64,000 nucleotides of DNA from Cricetomys ansorgei (GCA_026225945.1 JAMJFZ010003581.1:12567501-12631500); one strand, 5' to 3'; shown: positions 44,593-57,099, counted from the first letter of the stretch. Notes: generated by a model not told the origin, from the letters alone. Numbers and translations: made by a program.

Positions 44593-45514
44593 CAAGTTCT
44601 GATCAGGACAAGCTCCAGAAGGAAGAAGAATGCTGCATGCTGTGTGCTTTGTGCGTGATACAGCTCCTTCCAGAGGGAAAGGACTGAAGTTGGCTTTCCT
44701 GAGTTCTTCCATTAAGATTCTAAGCCTGGGACCTTCAGATTGTAAATTAAATTTTTGACCATGTTGAAAACATGCTTGATTCTTCTGCTGTGTTTTGTTA
44801 ACCAGTGATACAATTATGCTATCTATTGTGTTATCATACCTAATTAATGCATTAATCAATCTACTCAATTCTCAAGCAGAAAGATATTCTGTTTTCTAGT
44901 GTTCTCTAGTAATTATGCAGTAAATCAAGCCTTTGAAGAATTTCAACAGCCATTCATTTTTCATGAATTAATCTTTCTTTGGCTTTCTTCTCTAGGGGTG
45001 AGAAAATCATGTAAACATAGACCCAAGGATATATGAAGTCTGAGTGTTAAGAGAATGCAGAAAATGTAGCTGAATATGGAAAATACCTGATTAATTTTTC
45101 AGATAGAGTAGTAATGTCACTGGGCACAGAGACAGCTTGTGCCACAAGGAAGAGAGAACCTGAGGAGCAGAGACAAATACGATGCCATTGCTTTCTTAGA
45201 AAAATGATAGCAAATTAAATATGCCATCGAAAGATAAAAGACTACAAAGCAATACATCAAAAAAAAAAAAAAAACCCTAACATGAATGTCTAACTTACAC
45301 CTTTCCCCATTCTGATATCAATACCTTCCTGGCAATAACTACCATGGTTACTAATAACCAGTGCACCGCCGCCATTTTATAAGAAGCTACTGTATGCCAG
45401 CAGTTGAAGCCTCTTCCACATCGTGTCCACGATTCTATTTGACCGGCAAGTCAAAGTGTAGACTTGCGGCTTGTGAACAGTGAAGTTGCTGTCTGGCCCC
45501 AAATCTAACTCAGA
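44593..45514. other. Unassigned sequence
   Basis: AT-rich, with an A run at 45260-45274. No repeat or exon recognised. A 99-codon minus-strand frame (44569-44868) overlaps the L2 end and is probably fortuitous. Confidence 0.35.
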
Positions 45515-46850
45515 AGTATGTGCTCTTTTTAAAACTTTTAATTTTTATTTTAATACATTTTAATTAAGGTATAATCACATCACTTCCACCTTCCTTTTCC
45601 TCCCTCTAGCTCCTCTCATTCTATCTTAAATTGATAGCTTCTCTTTCTTTTGATCTGATAGACAGACAGACGACAGACAGACAGGTAGGTAAGTGGAACC
45701 TGCTGACTCAGTTTTTGTTGTTTGTGTGCATATGATTTCCGGGTTGACTCATCCTTGGGAGAGGTTAATTCTTTGTTTCTCAGCAGTCATTAATTGCCTA
45801 TTGCTCTTTGTCTAGGGGTGGGACCTCACAAGACGTTCTCCTTCCACATTAGCTTGGCTATAGATGTTGTCATGAGTCAGGTCTTGTTTATACAGCCATT
45901 TCTCAAGAGTCAGTCTCACAGCAGACCTGCTGGTATTCTGGATCTTACAATCTTTCCACTCCTCTTCCATGACGTTCCCTGAGCTGTAGAGGCAGGGATT
46001 GTGTTGCGGTTGTACCTGTCGGAGCTGGGCTTCCCACGACCTGTTGATCTCTGCATTGTGTCCAGTTGTGCATTTCTGTGATGGTCTCCGTTTGTTCTAA
46101 ACAGAAGCTCATTTCATGGGAGGCTGTAGCTATACTTATCTGTAGCTGTAAGTATAAGATTTAGAACGCAGCGAGCGATCATGCTGCTCTAACAAAATGG
46201 CAGCAGTAAATTCTCTTCTAAGAGCCCCAGGTAAGCTGACTAGATTTCTACTCCAAGGCATAGTGTCCCTCCTGTTGAGTGGGACTTAAGTCCAATTAAG
46301 CAGCTGTTGGTTACCACGAACATGTGAGTGCCCCTGTTGCACCTTTATGAATATCTTGCTCTGCCAGTCATTGTTGTGCTACCACATCGATTGCTTTCCT
46401 TCCTTGGCAGCTTGCATAGGACTTTCTGATACTATGGAAGCTAGGCTACAGGAAGGAGGCTTTCATGTTAGATCCAGAACCAATAATCTGAGTCCTGTGT
46501 TCCAAATGTGCAGTGTCTTCAGCAATAGAGGTTTACCTCCAACCTCCGAGAGGCTCCAAAGGGCAGCAGCAATGGACTACATTGTTCAGGGAGTACTATG
46601 GACTCTCCTGACCAACCACTCAAAAGGAAGTTTCTTGTAACTGGCATTGCGATTTTTGTTACTCTGTGGTTCTTGTGGGGAACACTTTCAGCCCAAGTAC
46701 TGTAACTTCATTTTATGTATATGATGTGTATAATTTTAGGTAAATATGAAAAAAAATCCTTGAGCCATTATTAAACAACTTTAGTATTATTGTCCCCCTT
46801 TTTCCTTCTCCTTTTGTACTGACCTCCCTCCCTGTCGCCATTTCAGAGCT
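45515..46850 (-). mobile_element. L1 3' UTR (Lx-type), antisense
   Basis: The plus strand opens with a T-rich reversed tail (aaaacttttaatttttattttaatac) then ggtataatcacatcacttccacc, and continues through ttgcctattgctctttgtctagggg, ttcttccatgacgttccctgag, ctgcattgtgtccagttgtg, gttgagtgggacttaagtccaattaagcagctgttggttacc, gtcttcagcaatagaggtttacctcc and a final gtataattttaggtaaatatg. This is the long rodent L1 3' UTR in reverse. A short GACA tract (45659-45690) lies inside. Confidence 0.75.
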
Positions 46851-47241
46851 TGTCTTAGTTAGGGTTTCTATTGCTATGATAAAGAATCATGACCAAAACA
46901 ACTTGGGGAATGAAGAGTTTATTTCAGCTTATAATTCTACATTAGAGTCCGTCATCAAAGTAAGTCAAGGCAAGAACTCAAACAAGACAGGAACCTAGAG
47001 ACAGGAACTGATGCAGAGGTCATGGAGGGGTGCTGCTTACTGGCTTGCTCAATCTGCTTTCTTACATCACCCAGAATGACTTGCCTAAGGTGGCATCGCC
47101 CAGAACAATTTGGGCTCTTCCACATAAATCATTAATCAGAGTTGCCTACAGGCCAATCTTATGGAGGTATTGTCACAATGAAGAGTCCTTCTTCCCTGAT
47201 ATGTCTAGTGTATATCAGTTGACAAAAACGAACCAGCACGA
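46851..47241 (-). mobile_element. 3' LTR of a MaLR/ERVL-type element, antisense
   Basis: Plus strand tgtcttagttagggtttctattgc at 46851 through gggtgctgcttactggcttgc to gacaaaaacgaaccagcacg. On the minus strand this is a 391-bp LTR starting near 47241 with a tcgtgctgg start (tgtgctgg class) and ending aactaagaca. It pairs with the partial LTR at 48.39 kb. Confidence 0.8.
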
Positions 47242-48386
47242 GTGATCCCTTGCCAACTCTGTGCGCAAACACACCACTTACTAAGCTATAACAATGCCTT
47301 TCTTGTTCATGTCTAAGAGCTCATATTAATATCAATACAACAATATAAACAACTCCAATGCTTTAAAGTCCCACAGTCTTTTAAACATAGAACATCTTAA
47401 AAGTTCGATTTCCTTAAAACATCTGAAGTCTCTCTAAAATTCCAAAGCCTCTGAACTGTGGTTCCCTAGAAAATAAAAAATAAGTTACACGCTATCTTAC
47501 TCCAAGAGCAAAGAACCAGGACATATTATATGCAAACCAAACCAAAACTAAAGTCCAACAATATGAGGCTCAGTATCAGACTTCTGGGATTCATGACCTT
47601 CTAGGCTCCAAAGGGCTTGCTGCAGCACATCACACAAGGCCAGGCTGGTTCCACTCCACAGCTGCTGCTGCCTTTGGCACAGAATTAGTGTATCCAAAAT
47701 GCTGTAGTCTGCACTAAAACAAGCTGCGCATTCACCAGTACCCTCTTCTGGGATCTCTTCAGGGATTCTGACCTTGCTACATGATGCCAATCCTCAGTTT
47801 CTCTCTATGATTCCTTCAGTCCTGGAGCTGCTTCTTCAACTGAGGTTGCACATTCACCAGTGACCTGGCCTGGTCTCTTACTATGGTAAGCTTTAGCTGA
47901 TCTCCGTGGTTCCTTCATGCCTTCAAAATCAGTAGCATCTGTGAAATTATTACACATTACGAAGTGTGCCTACCAGTACAAGGTACTGCCTTGGTTTCCT
48001 CTGAAGCACAGCTTCTAAGAAAATGCTTTTCAGAAGATTTTACCTCAGTGATGCTGGTCTCTTTTTAATGTTGATTCTCAGTTCTGACCAAGCACCATTG
48101 ATTGCCTCAGCAAAGGATTCACTTCAGTGGTTCTTAATTTATATATATATATGTATGTATACAGTACCCTGATAGCCTTTGAAGGACTCTCTAACATCCC
48201 TCTGAAATATCACAAGGCAGGCCTTCATTACACTAAACATTCTTATGTTCTAAGTTCCCGGAGAACAGCCCACTCTGAGCACTCAAAGACTTTCTCAGTC
48301 CAAAGTTCAAATTATACCACAATCCTCCCCAAAATACATGGCCTATCTGTCATGACAATGTCTGCCCCATTCCTTGTACCAATTTC
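47242..48386 (-). mobile_element. Internal region of the MaLR/ERVL-type element
   Basis: About 1.15 kb between two LTRs in the same orientation. It contains no frame long enough for gag or pol, as is usual for non-autonomous MaLR elements mobilised in trans. Periodic phrases such as ggattctgacc and ttcaccagtacc/ttcaccagtgacc on the plus strand suggest an internal repeat structure. The (TA)n patch near 48141 is secondary. Confidence 0.7.
48365..48381 (-). other. Retroviral-type primer-binding site (tRNA-Leu)
   Basis: On the minus strand the 17 bases just after the 5' LTR begin tggtac and match, at 15 of 17 positions, the complement of the 3' end of tRNA-Leu(UAA) as I recall it. ERVL and MaLR elements are known to use leucine tRNA. 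The site lies 5-6 bp from the LTR end, as expected. Confidence 0.7.
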
Positions 48387-48526
48387 TTTCTTAGTTGGGA
48401 TTTCTATTGCTGTGATAAAACACCGTGGCCAAAGTAACTTGGAGAATAAAGGGTTTATTTCAGCTTCTAATTCCACATCACAGTCCAGCACCAAAGAAGT
48501 CAGGGCAAGATACTATGGTATCTAAG
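48387..48526 (-). mobile_element. 5' LTR remnant of the MaLR/ERVL-type element
   Basis: tttcttagttgggatttctattgctgtgataaaacacc, aagggtttatttcagc and cacatcacagtccagcaccaaag match the 46.85-kb LTR start (the LTR's 3' end). Only about 140 bp remain, so the element is 5' truncated. Confidence 0.8.
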
Positions 48527-48603
48527 GATAGACATCTTTTGTCAACAGTGCTTGCCCTTCACTGTTGACTTTACTGGCTGATCTGCAAAGAGTACACCTC
48601 TAT

Positions 48604-48850
48604 GCTGCAGTCTGAACGTGTCCCTCAGATGCCTACGCTGAATGCCTAACCCTCAGTGTGATGTTACCAAGAGAAGGAAAGGGAAGTATTGCCTTCTACC
48701 ATGGGAAGATACCATGAGATGGTGCTGCCATTGAGCCAGAGAGCAATTTCTGGGAGAATCTTGATCTTAAAACCTCAGCTCCCAGACGTGTGAAAATTAA
48801 ATTCATTTTTAACTTAAGTTCTGGTTATGGTTTAAGACACTGTACACCTA
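48604..48850 (+). mobile_element. Older MaLR LTR (MST/MLT1-like), sense
   Basis: tgctgcagtctgaacgtgtccctc, gcctaaccctcagtgtgatg, aatcttgatcttaaaacctcagctcccag, gtgaaaattaaattc and ggtttaagacactg. More diverged than the element to its left. Confidence 0.6.
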
Positions 48851-49189
48851 CAAAGACCTCACAGAGGTTGATTGTGATACTCCATTTAAGGGTAGTGAAT
48901 GGAGCCAGTTTTCTTCCCTCCTGTGAAAGGAAGTAATATTAACTCATCTTGAGTTTTAGGTGACGTCTTCTGCAAAATTCACAAGCGGAGTGAATATGCT
49001 TCTGACGGGGATTCCTGAAGGGGAGTTTAGCCTGGAAAACTTTGTTTCGTGGTCTGTTCTCTTTCCAGCCCTCTCAACTCTCGCTTTCTTAAGAGGCTCC
49101 TGCTGTGCACTCCTGAGACTTATGATAGCAATTTCATTTAAAAATCAATTATGTTTTTCTCCTCACAGCATTTATGCTTTATATATAGA
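48851..49189. other. Unassigned sequence
   Basis: No repeat recognised. A 78-codon plus-strand frame (48960-49196) has no known domain. Confidence 0.3.
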
Positions 49190-49505
49190 TTTTTAAAATT
49201 TATTTCATGGGTGTGCATGTGTGCACATGTGGTACACGTGCGCTTAGGTGTGCAAATGCACGTGCCTATGTGAACACACAGTAGCCAGAGAAGGACACGA
49301 TGTGTCCAGTTCTACTAATGTCCATCTGATTCTCTTGAGGCATAATCTCCCTCACTGAACCTGGAGGGAAACTGGCAGTCAGCAAGCCTCGGTGATCCTC
49401 CTGTTTCTGCCCGACAGTTCTAGGTCACATGTGTTTTAATGTGTGTGATGGATGTTTCAGCCTGGATCCTCTGACCCCTGAGCCGCTCTCCAGCCCTGCA
49501 TGCCA
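49190..49505 (-). mobile_element. B4 SINE, antisense
   Basis: tttaaaatttatttcatggg, CATG/TGTG-rich tail with gtgcacatgtggtacacgtg, ctccctcactgaacctggag, gcagtcagcaagcctcggtgatcctcctg, ctggatcctctgacccctgagccgc and tctccagcc. Confidence 0.75.
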
Positions 49506-49799
49506 TGTTCTTAAAGCTTATTATCTTTCATTAACAAGATCGGTTACAAATAAATCCTTCCAGGAATATGGGGCTTGTGAACCATGCAAATCGTTGCCTA
49601 TTCTAGGGAGAGAAGTTAATGGAGTGAAGTATTAAAATGACACCGATTTCAATGTTAGCCCCAACACTTACTTTCATTTGGTATGAAATGAACTACTTAG
49701 CCTCTGTGTTCCTCGGCTGACTTTATTCTTCGCTGAAGAATTTGAATATTATTTCGGTAGGTTTTCTTAGTTGCAAACAATAGAATTTATTTTAGCTGT

Positions 49800-49892
49800 T
49801 TTAAGGTGAAACACAGATATATCTCAGCTCACAAGGTGTTTGTCCAACATGCATGAAGCCCCTGGTTTGATACCCAGCACTACATAAATTTG
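49800..49892 (+). mobile_element. ID SINE
   Basis: cacagatatatctcagctc, tgtccaacatgcatgaagcccctgg, tttgatacccagcactac. Degenerate A box, good B box. Confidence 0.7.
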
Positions 49893-50297
49893 AACCCATG
49901 ATTTTTCTGAGGCCACCATAAGAACGTTAGGAGCGATGAAGAGACGAGCTGGGTTCCAAAGCTTCAGGACCAGCAATCAACAACCTCCACCAAGATACGA
50001 GAGGATGGAGATATTGCCGCTTCAGCTGCTCCAGGGCCCAGGGATCAGGGCCTCTGTGCATCCAGACATCTATATTAGAAAAACAAAGCCCCTCCTCAGT
50101 TAGGCAAAGCCTTTTGCCTTCAATCACTGAATTCTGAATAAAGTATGAGGATCGGTTAAGTTTACTGTCTCTACCCTCCTCTGCCAGGGTACCTGGGGAA
50201 GGAATTGTCTGTGTACCCCATGTGAAGGTGGGGCTCCTAGGAGCTCTCAAAACAACTCACCTCATACAAGTGGAGTAAGCCTTGAGGTGATACAGTG
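49893..50297. other. Unassigned sequence
   Basis: A minus-strand frame of 107 codons (49927-50250) begins and ends inside it. No domain is recognised and no supporting signals are visible. Confidence 0.3.
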
Positions 50298-50460
50298 TCT
50301 CAGTCAGCTTTGTAACACTATGACAAAGTACCTGGCCCAGGCCACTTATAAAGTAAACAGGAGTTTATTTTTTGCTTATAGTTCTGGAGGTTGGGATCTG
50401 GCGTTGACCTGGACCAAGTACCAACTAGTGGTTTATCAGGAAGAAATAGCTCCCCTATAG
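50298..50460 (-). mobile_element. MaLR LTR fragment, antisense
   Basis: gtgtctcagtcagctttgtaacactatgacaaagtacctgg, ggagtttattttttgc, tatagttctggaggttggg: the 3' part of a MaLR LTR in reverse. Confidence 0.6.
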
Positions 50461-50634
50461 GAACTCATATGTTAGTGAACTCAGTCTTTGCTTTAATAAG
50501 AGAGAGAGACTTCAATCAGACTTCGTTGAAAGCCAATGAGGATTCTTTAGGTTCACCGTTTAGGCATACAAACACTCAGGAACACAATTTTCATTTAAAA
50601 ACACTTGGGAGATTTAACTTTCTTTTCCATTTTC

Positions 50635-50950
50635 ATGTGTGTGGTGCTTGTGTTGTGTGAGTGTGAGCACATGTGTGTATGTGTGCCTACATGGGGCAAA
50701 GACTGATATTGGGAACCATCCTTGATCGTTCTTCTACCTTCTTCAGTGACGCAGGGTCTCTCAATCAAACGCAAAGCTCACTGGTATGGCTAGTCTTTAT
50801 TCAAGGGTTCTCTTATCTCCATCTTCTGAGGCTGGCATTGCAGGCAGGTTACCATGCCCACCCAGAACTTACACGGGCTCTGGGGACCTGAACTCTCATC
50901 CTCAGGCTGTGTAGCAAGTGCTTTAAACATTGAGCCTTCTCTTCAGCTCA
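50635..50950 (-). mobile_element. B4 SINE, antisense
   Basis: TGTG-rich tail, gcctacatggggcaaagac, gtgacgcagggtctctcaatc, ggtatggctagtc, gaggctggcattgcagg, ttaccatgcccaccc, gctctggggacctgaac, tgtgtagcaagtgctttaaac and gagccttctcttcagctc. Same subtype as the 36.5-kb copy. Confidence 0.8.
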
Positions 50951-53900
50951 AGACATTTAATTTCAAGTGAACTTCTCTCACAGAACTCTTGGTCTTTGTA
51001 TTTTGTGTGCTTATTTCCAGATGAAGGATATTTGTGATTATTTATGCTCTGGTTGAATAGTATTTTTGAAAAGGTGGTATTCCTTTAATGGCATTGGTTC
51101 AAATCCAAAACAGAATGTACAACAAAGAAGCCTAGGGTCCTCCACCCCTTTCCTTCTTGTTCAAGCTCCATCTACATTCCTGGGTAGCACAGAAGACTCC
51201 ACTTTCCAGCATCATATAAGGCAGGTGGTGGTTTATGTGACTGCTTGGATTCTCTGTGGTCTCCTCTGCTCATGGAAGGTGTTCTTCTCTCCTGCTTCCC
51301 TTTAGCCCGGAAGGCACCCTCATTTTAAATTACAGATGTTCTTGGTTACAGTTGCTATGTGAAATGTTATGAGATAGAAACTGCTGTCATAATTAATAAT
51401 AGGTAAAGGTTTCACCTTTGATGTGCTGCATTCTACATGTGATGGAGCCTTTGGGCTTGTGCTGACTGTAAATCTCCATCATCCCATTCATTCCTGGCTG
51501 TTTGTGCGTGAGCTAGATGTCTGTTTTTATTTAGTCAAGGCTATTAATGCCTCACAGACTGATCTTCAACTGTTCCATAAACACATATGGTTTAAGTTGA
51601 AAAGGAGATTTACACTATCCACTCCTGGATATTAAAACCCACTTGCGTCTTCCTTCATTTTCCTGTCCTTATGAAGAGGCCCTGATTCATTAAGAAGCTG
51701 CACACAATTTTCTGTTAATAGCACCAAAGCAGGAACAAATACAGCTCGGAGAATCAACTCCCTTACGGACAAAGTCGTTTGTAAGACAGAATCTCCACAT
51801 ATGTATGAATATATTATGACATACAGATCTCATTTCCACATCCCAGGAAGGAGTGCAGAGGTTGTCAAGTTCAGGGTTGGAGGGACACATAATGCCTTTA
51901 TTTGTCCAGAATCTCTCCCCCCTTTTCTTTTCCCGGACAGAGCATACTACTCTAACTTGTGGGAAGTGTTTTCTCAGCTGAATGTGCTATCAGTGAGCCC
52001 GGCAATCAAGGTGACTCAGCGTGTCCTGGCAAGTGCGTGGGCTCATGATCAAGGAGACGTTAGTCTTCCCGGTATGTGACTATTCATCTTCTTTTCTCAT
52101 GAACTAACTGCTGTCATTCTGATCACGAGTCTCTGGCAACATTACCTGCTTCTTCTGTTCCCTCCATCTCCAGAGATGAGCTGTTCTAGTTCTAATACTT
52201 TTGAAAACTTGAATTTTGGCTTCACACCCCCTCCCCCAAATTGGCTATAGAGTATCAACTAATGAGATCACTCAATCTTTTTTATTTTTTAATTTGCACA
52301 AAAAGAAACCTCAAATAAAGGTTGGAATGTGCTTGCTGTATTGGACACTTAAAACACTCCCAAAAATGTGAGCTATTAGAAAGTGGACAATGAGAAAGAG
52401 TTACTATGATGGAATAACTTAGCCTGACTGGATACATACCTTGACAGAATAACTTAGTACCACAGAGCCACACGGAGCCTCTTATTCCCATTAGGTGAGG
52501 GCGTGATCAGACTTTTGTCAACAGGAAGAAGGAGAAATTTGGAGAGAATTCAGAGTACTAGCAGTATCTAGAACCTACCAACATCTTCTGGAAAATTCCC
52601 AAGAAATACTTCCTCATCTCAGAGGATACTCTCCTCGGCCTGAGGAAGCAGGGCTTTCTTGTAGGTAGATTGTAACACCTTCTCTTCTGCTGTTCCCAGG
52701 CATTACCATAAACCAATACCCAAGCATGGTCTCAGCACAGACGAGTATGACAAATTTGGAGTCAGAGCCAATAAGAAAGTAACAGAAACTTGGTAACAGA
52801 TATCATAACAAGCTGATCTTGTTATGATCTTGACGGTACTTAATAAAAATGCATCGACTTGTCTGTCTTTGATCTGGATGTGCCTTCTGAATGCCTGCCG
52901 CCGATGTAGTACAGGGAGCTTACTACAGCTTGAGAAGCTCTCTATGTGATAGCATGCAAACTGGCTTTAGCACTTTCCTCGGTAAATCTAATAGAACATG
53001 AATAAATCCCAGGGCATGATGGGAAGTCAAATTTCTTGAAGTCTGGTTCTCCTTCCCAATGGCTTCAGCATAACTTTAGAACTTCCCAGAAACAGAGATT
53101 CCCAGATTCCCCCCACCCCCCGCCACTCACACCTGTTGAAGTGGAAACTTTCTGGCCAGGCACAACCGACTGCTTCTAACACACTATCCTGTGTGTCTGA
53201 CCCATGTTCACATTTAAGCACCACAGCCACAGGAGAGGAAACGCAGAGTCAGAAGGTGCAATGTGTGTCTGTCCACTCTCTCCCGGTCTACACACTTCTG
53301 GAGTGCCAAGGAGATCTCCCTAGTTTAGAGAGCCTCAGGGAGAGGATAATGGGAAGGCCTGCCCTGGCTCTTTCCCTAGGATGGCAACACTCGTGGGAAG
53401 GAGCTGCATCCGACACCTGCCGCCTTCATGATAGGAGCTCAAAGTGCCAGAAGTGACAAGTGCCAATCGTAATGGGCATCAAGGCTAATGAAGCAACCAA
53501 CGTTTTTCAAGCTACTCTGACTCAGCGTTATCCATGCATGTGCTTAATTAAACATGGGCTTGCAAGGATTAAAACTAATAAGCAAACCCCTTAAGTCTTC
53601 TTTGATTCATTTAAGAAATCAATAAAAACACCGAGGTGTGGGGATTAGAGGTACCAATTGAGCTGTTACCCTAGAGACCCACGGCCCATCACCAGGCTGC
53701 AGACCCGAGTCGGTTTATAGATTCCTAGTCCCCAGAGTCCCCCAAAGGAAGCTAAGAGCCCCAGGGACAGAGTCTGCCACCACACTGTTGCTGTTCCCTG
53801 TTGGAAGGTCACATGCTTGCTATGTGATCCTCCAGAATGAGACCTGCCACTATGCACTGAGGTAACTCCTAGGACAAGGAAACCTGCCAGGAGGATGGGA

Positions 53901-54816
53901 TTCAGTTCTGTATGTGCAGTGGGATCCTGAATATTCCCAAGAGTTAATGGCCCAGACTTTTAATATATAGTTGAAGTTAATATTGTAAGACACTGTCATG
54001 TTCCTTCTTCAGACCCTTAAGTAGGCCATGGCTACCACTAGGAGGTTGGGACAGGAAGCCTGCAAGCCCAAACTGCCTGTGCTGTTTGTTCCATGTCTAC
54101 GACAGGAATGCATTACATGCCTTACAATGTTCAACTCAATTACAGTAGACTTTTAAAGTAACATGCTGCCTGGTTTGTTTCTGGTTTTCTAGTGGCATGG
54201 TCTCCCCTCTCTGGCATGGTAGCTGGTGTCTACTGTTGGAACACAGTCCTGTTTTGCAGAACCATTAAGGATGCTTCAACCATTTGAAGAGACCAAATCT
54301 TTTCAATCCTTTCTTGCTGGTTTACCCATGTATGTCAGTTGACTCTGAGACATTTGCTTCAAGGGTCTGTAGAGTGTTTTGAGATGCCCGAGTCCTCTGC
54401 AGGTGAATGATTGGTTGGTAAGAAAGTCATTTTTGTTGGTGCTCTTATAGCTAAATCACCTTGTGCCAAGAACCTTCTCTTACCATTCTTTGTCCCTTTA
54501 TTAATTTGATACTTTAATGTGTCGTTTAAAGACTTAAGTCCCCATTATTACATTTAAATAGTATTCTCAGTATTATTCTGTGTAAATTATCCACATTTTA
54601 AAGCTTCCGTTACTGTTTTTCAGTGGCGATTAATTACTGTAAAAGTGCCTGAAAAGAATGTGGCCCAAGTTCATTACGCTGGGTTTTCTTTTTTCTTAAA
54701 GCTTCGCTAAAGACCACAGTTTTAGAAATTCCAAAATTTAAAAATCGAGAAGCAGATCATCCCTGGGTTTGTGTTCATCATTGTCTGCTCAAACCAGGCA
54801 AACTCACTGTAGCTTT
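50951..54816. other. Large repeat-poor block
   Basis: About 3.9 kb without a SINE, LINE or LTR I can recognise. A C-rich run (ccccccaccccccgcc) lies near 53109-53123. Frames reach 106 codons (53136-53456 plus) with no known domain. The second such gap in the window. Confidence 0.45.
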
Positions 54817-54945
54817 GTCTGGCAGCCCAGACCTGTAATCCCACCTATGGGATGGCTGAATCAGGATTGCCAACTCAAGGCTTCCTGGGGGTCAGAGTGA
54901 CTTTAAAGCCAGTCTGGGCAACCTATCGAAACCCTGTCTCAGAAC
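54817..54945 (+). mobile_element. Old B1-like SINE
   Basis: gtctggcagcccagacctgtaatccc, gggatggctgaatcaggattgcc, aagccagtctgggcaacc, gaaaccctgtctcag. Early B1 or a monomer of ID-B1 type. Confidence 0.65.
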
Positions 54946-54960
54946 AGGAACTAAGAACTT

Positions 54961-55042
54961 TAAAAGGGCCTGTGCATGTGGTTCAGGTTACAACACATAC
55001 CCAGTGCAAAAACCCTGACTTCACCTCAGGTATTAGAGTTTG
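54961..55042 (+). mobile_element. ID-like SINE next to a B1
   Basis: aaagggcctgtgcatgtgg, ttcaggttacaacacatacc, gtgcaaaaaccctgacttcacc: a diverged ID directly after the B1-like unit, same orientation. Confidence 0.5.
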
Positions 55043-56059
55043 CTTTAGGTGAGTGTGGGGAGACCACCTGCTCACTGTAGATCTTTCTGTAGAGATGCTT
55101 ATAGTGGGAAATAGTGAGAAAGATGGTGGAGAACCAAAAGAGGAATGGGAGAGCTGCCATATGTTAGCAGCAGAAAGCTGTTCCCATCTCCAGGACTGGA
55201 AAGAAAACAGAGGAGGCCATATACCTACCCAGAGTCCAGGCGCCAGAGAAGACACTGGGAGAAGATGAAGTATGTGTAGGATTCAATGCAAGAAAAATTC
55301 ATCAGCTTTTCCTTCCTTCCACACCCAGCTTCGACCAGGAAGTTCCCCGGACAGAGCGTATCTGCCAGGCAGCTGATAAAGGAGCCTGGGAGATGTGCAT
55401 GGTATCCTTTGTGGTGGCAGAAAGACTGGCAGCTTCATGGCACAAGAGTCCAAGACCACTACAGCAAAGAGGTAGAGGTCAGAGCTACAGAACCACAGGA
55501 GAGTGCTGAACTGCTTCCCGCCTGCTCTGCCACCTCTAAGCAGCTTTGAGGGTGGCTGGGACCAAACATTCCCTATGCTATCATATGACGATTGCTCTTA
55601 AATATTATTTATTCACCTTGCCTTAGCTGTCTATTTTTCTTCCTTCTGTATATAGAACCCAATACAGTATCGGTGCTAATAAAGCTTTGTAATAACGATT
55701 CTTGTTACTGTACTGTTATCTTGAGGACTGCCGAGGTCCTGTGCTCCTTCATCTCCAGGCTGGTTCCTATAATATCATCCCTGGAGCTAACACCATATTA
55801 GCATTTCAAAGAATTTGTCTCTGACAAAATAAAATATCTATTTACAGGTTACACATTTTTTTAATCCTAATGGGGTATCAGTGTAAAGAAGTCTCTAGAT
55901 GACAATACAGAAAGTGGTGAAAAATTATAAATAATATTCCATGAAAGGACTGAGTGCCCAAGTGGTTCCATAGGCATAGGAGGAGAAGGTGGTGAGGACC
56001 AGGTGAAGGGTTGGGTGACAAGGAACTGGTGGTGAAGAAGAAACTAAAGGCCATTTGGA
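55043..56059. other. Unassigned sequence
   Basis: About 1 kb without a recognised repeat. Short frames of 66-90 codons on both strands are unsupported. Confidence 0.35.
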
Positions 56060-56350
56060 TATTGCATAAGTGTTTAAGAATAACTGTGATGTGCTGGGCA
56101 CTGTCCTAGCTACTGGCAGGACAGGCACACTTCATATTTCCATGGACCTTACAGTCTAGCGGAAAGGCAACAGTACAAATCCAGAAATCAGCATCTTTTC
56201 AGATAGCCGTGCTCCAGGGATGAGAAGCTCTGTACTGAGGAACACTGAGAGGTGGCCCAGAAATCCCTCCCTGAGATGGTGACTTTGCTACTGAGCCCTG
56301 GATGCTGACCTTGGGGAAGAGTGTCCCAGAACAAACTTGGCTCTTGTTTT
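56060..56350 (-). mobile_element. L2 LINE 3' region, antisense
   Basis: atgtgctgggcactgtcctagc, ccttacagtctagcgg, gagatggtgactttgctactgagccctgg and cttggggaagagtgtccc are the reversed L2 3' UTR and adjoining region in the expected order. Confidence 0.7.
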
Positions 56351-57099
56351 GAGTAATCAATGGCAACCACTTGGCCAGAACGTTGGAGGGATGGAGGGAA
56401 GAAGAAAAGGAGGGTGGGAGGGCAGGAGGGAGAGACAAGGGATGAAAGAAGAAAGGAGAGAGGGAGGGACAAAATAGGTAGCTACAGTGGCAGCTTGTAT
56501 TATTAATCCCACAGATTAAGGTGAGATGAATTCCATATTCTAGGATAACTGCTAGGCAAAAAGCATGAGGCTATACACAGAGGAAGGATACAAGTGTGCT
56601 TGATTCTGAGAGAACATAGAGACTAGTGAACAGTATGTTTCAGAGGAGGGGTACACAGGAAGTTAGGAGGAAGGAAAGGTAAGGGGAAAACGTTTTAATT
56701 AAATTATATACACAAAAATAAAATAAACAAATACCTAAATACAAATAAGGAAACAAAACAAAATGCAGATGGATGGTAATATTTTAAGTGGGGAACAAAG
56801 ATCAACTTCAGAAAAATGTTTCAAAAGTTCTAATAGAGTTTGGACCACAGATTTTGGAGCTAGATACCACTGAGATGAAACTCTTTGCTCTTATGAAGAG
56901 AAATCAGAGCTTAGTGACAGCCGAGGTCAGGAAGCTGACACCTGTCCATGACCCTTTGAGAACAGGTCTTGATTTTTTTCCATCATAGAATGAATGTAGG
57001 CATAAACTTCAAACAACTGAGTACATTTCCTAAAACACAGCTGTGGAACATTCCTCATATTCCTCAGCTGACGGCGCTCATCCAATTGTCATACTAATG
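56351..57099. other. Unassigned sequence with a GGA-rich patch
   Basis: Purine-rich GGAG/GAAG patch at 56389-56472. No other repeat recognised. Frames of up to 94 codons on the opposite strand are translations of the purine patch. Confidence 0.4.
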
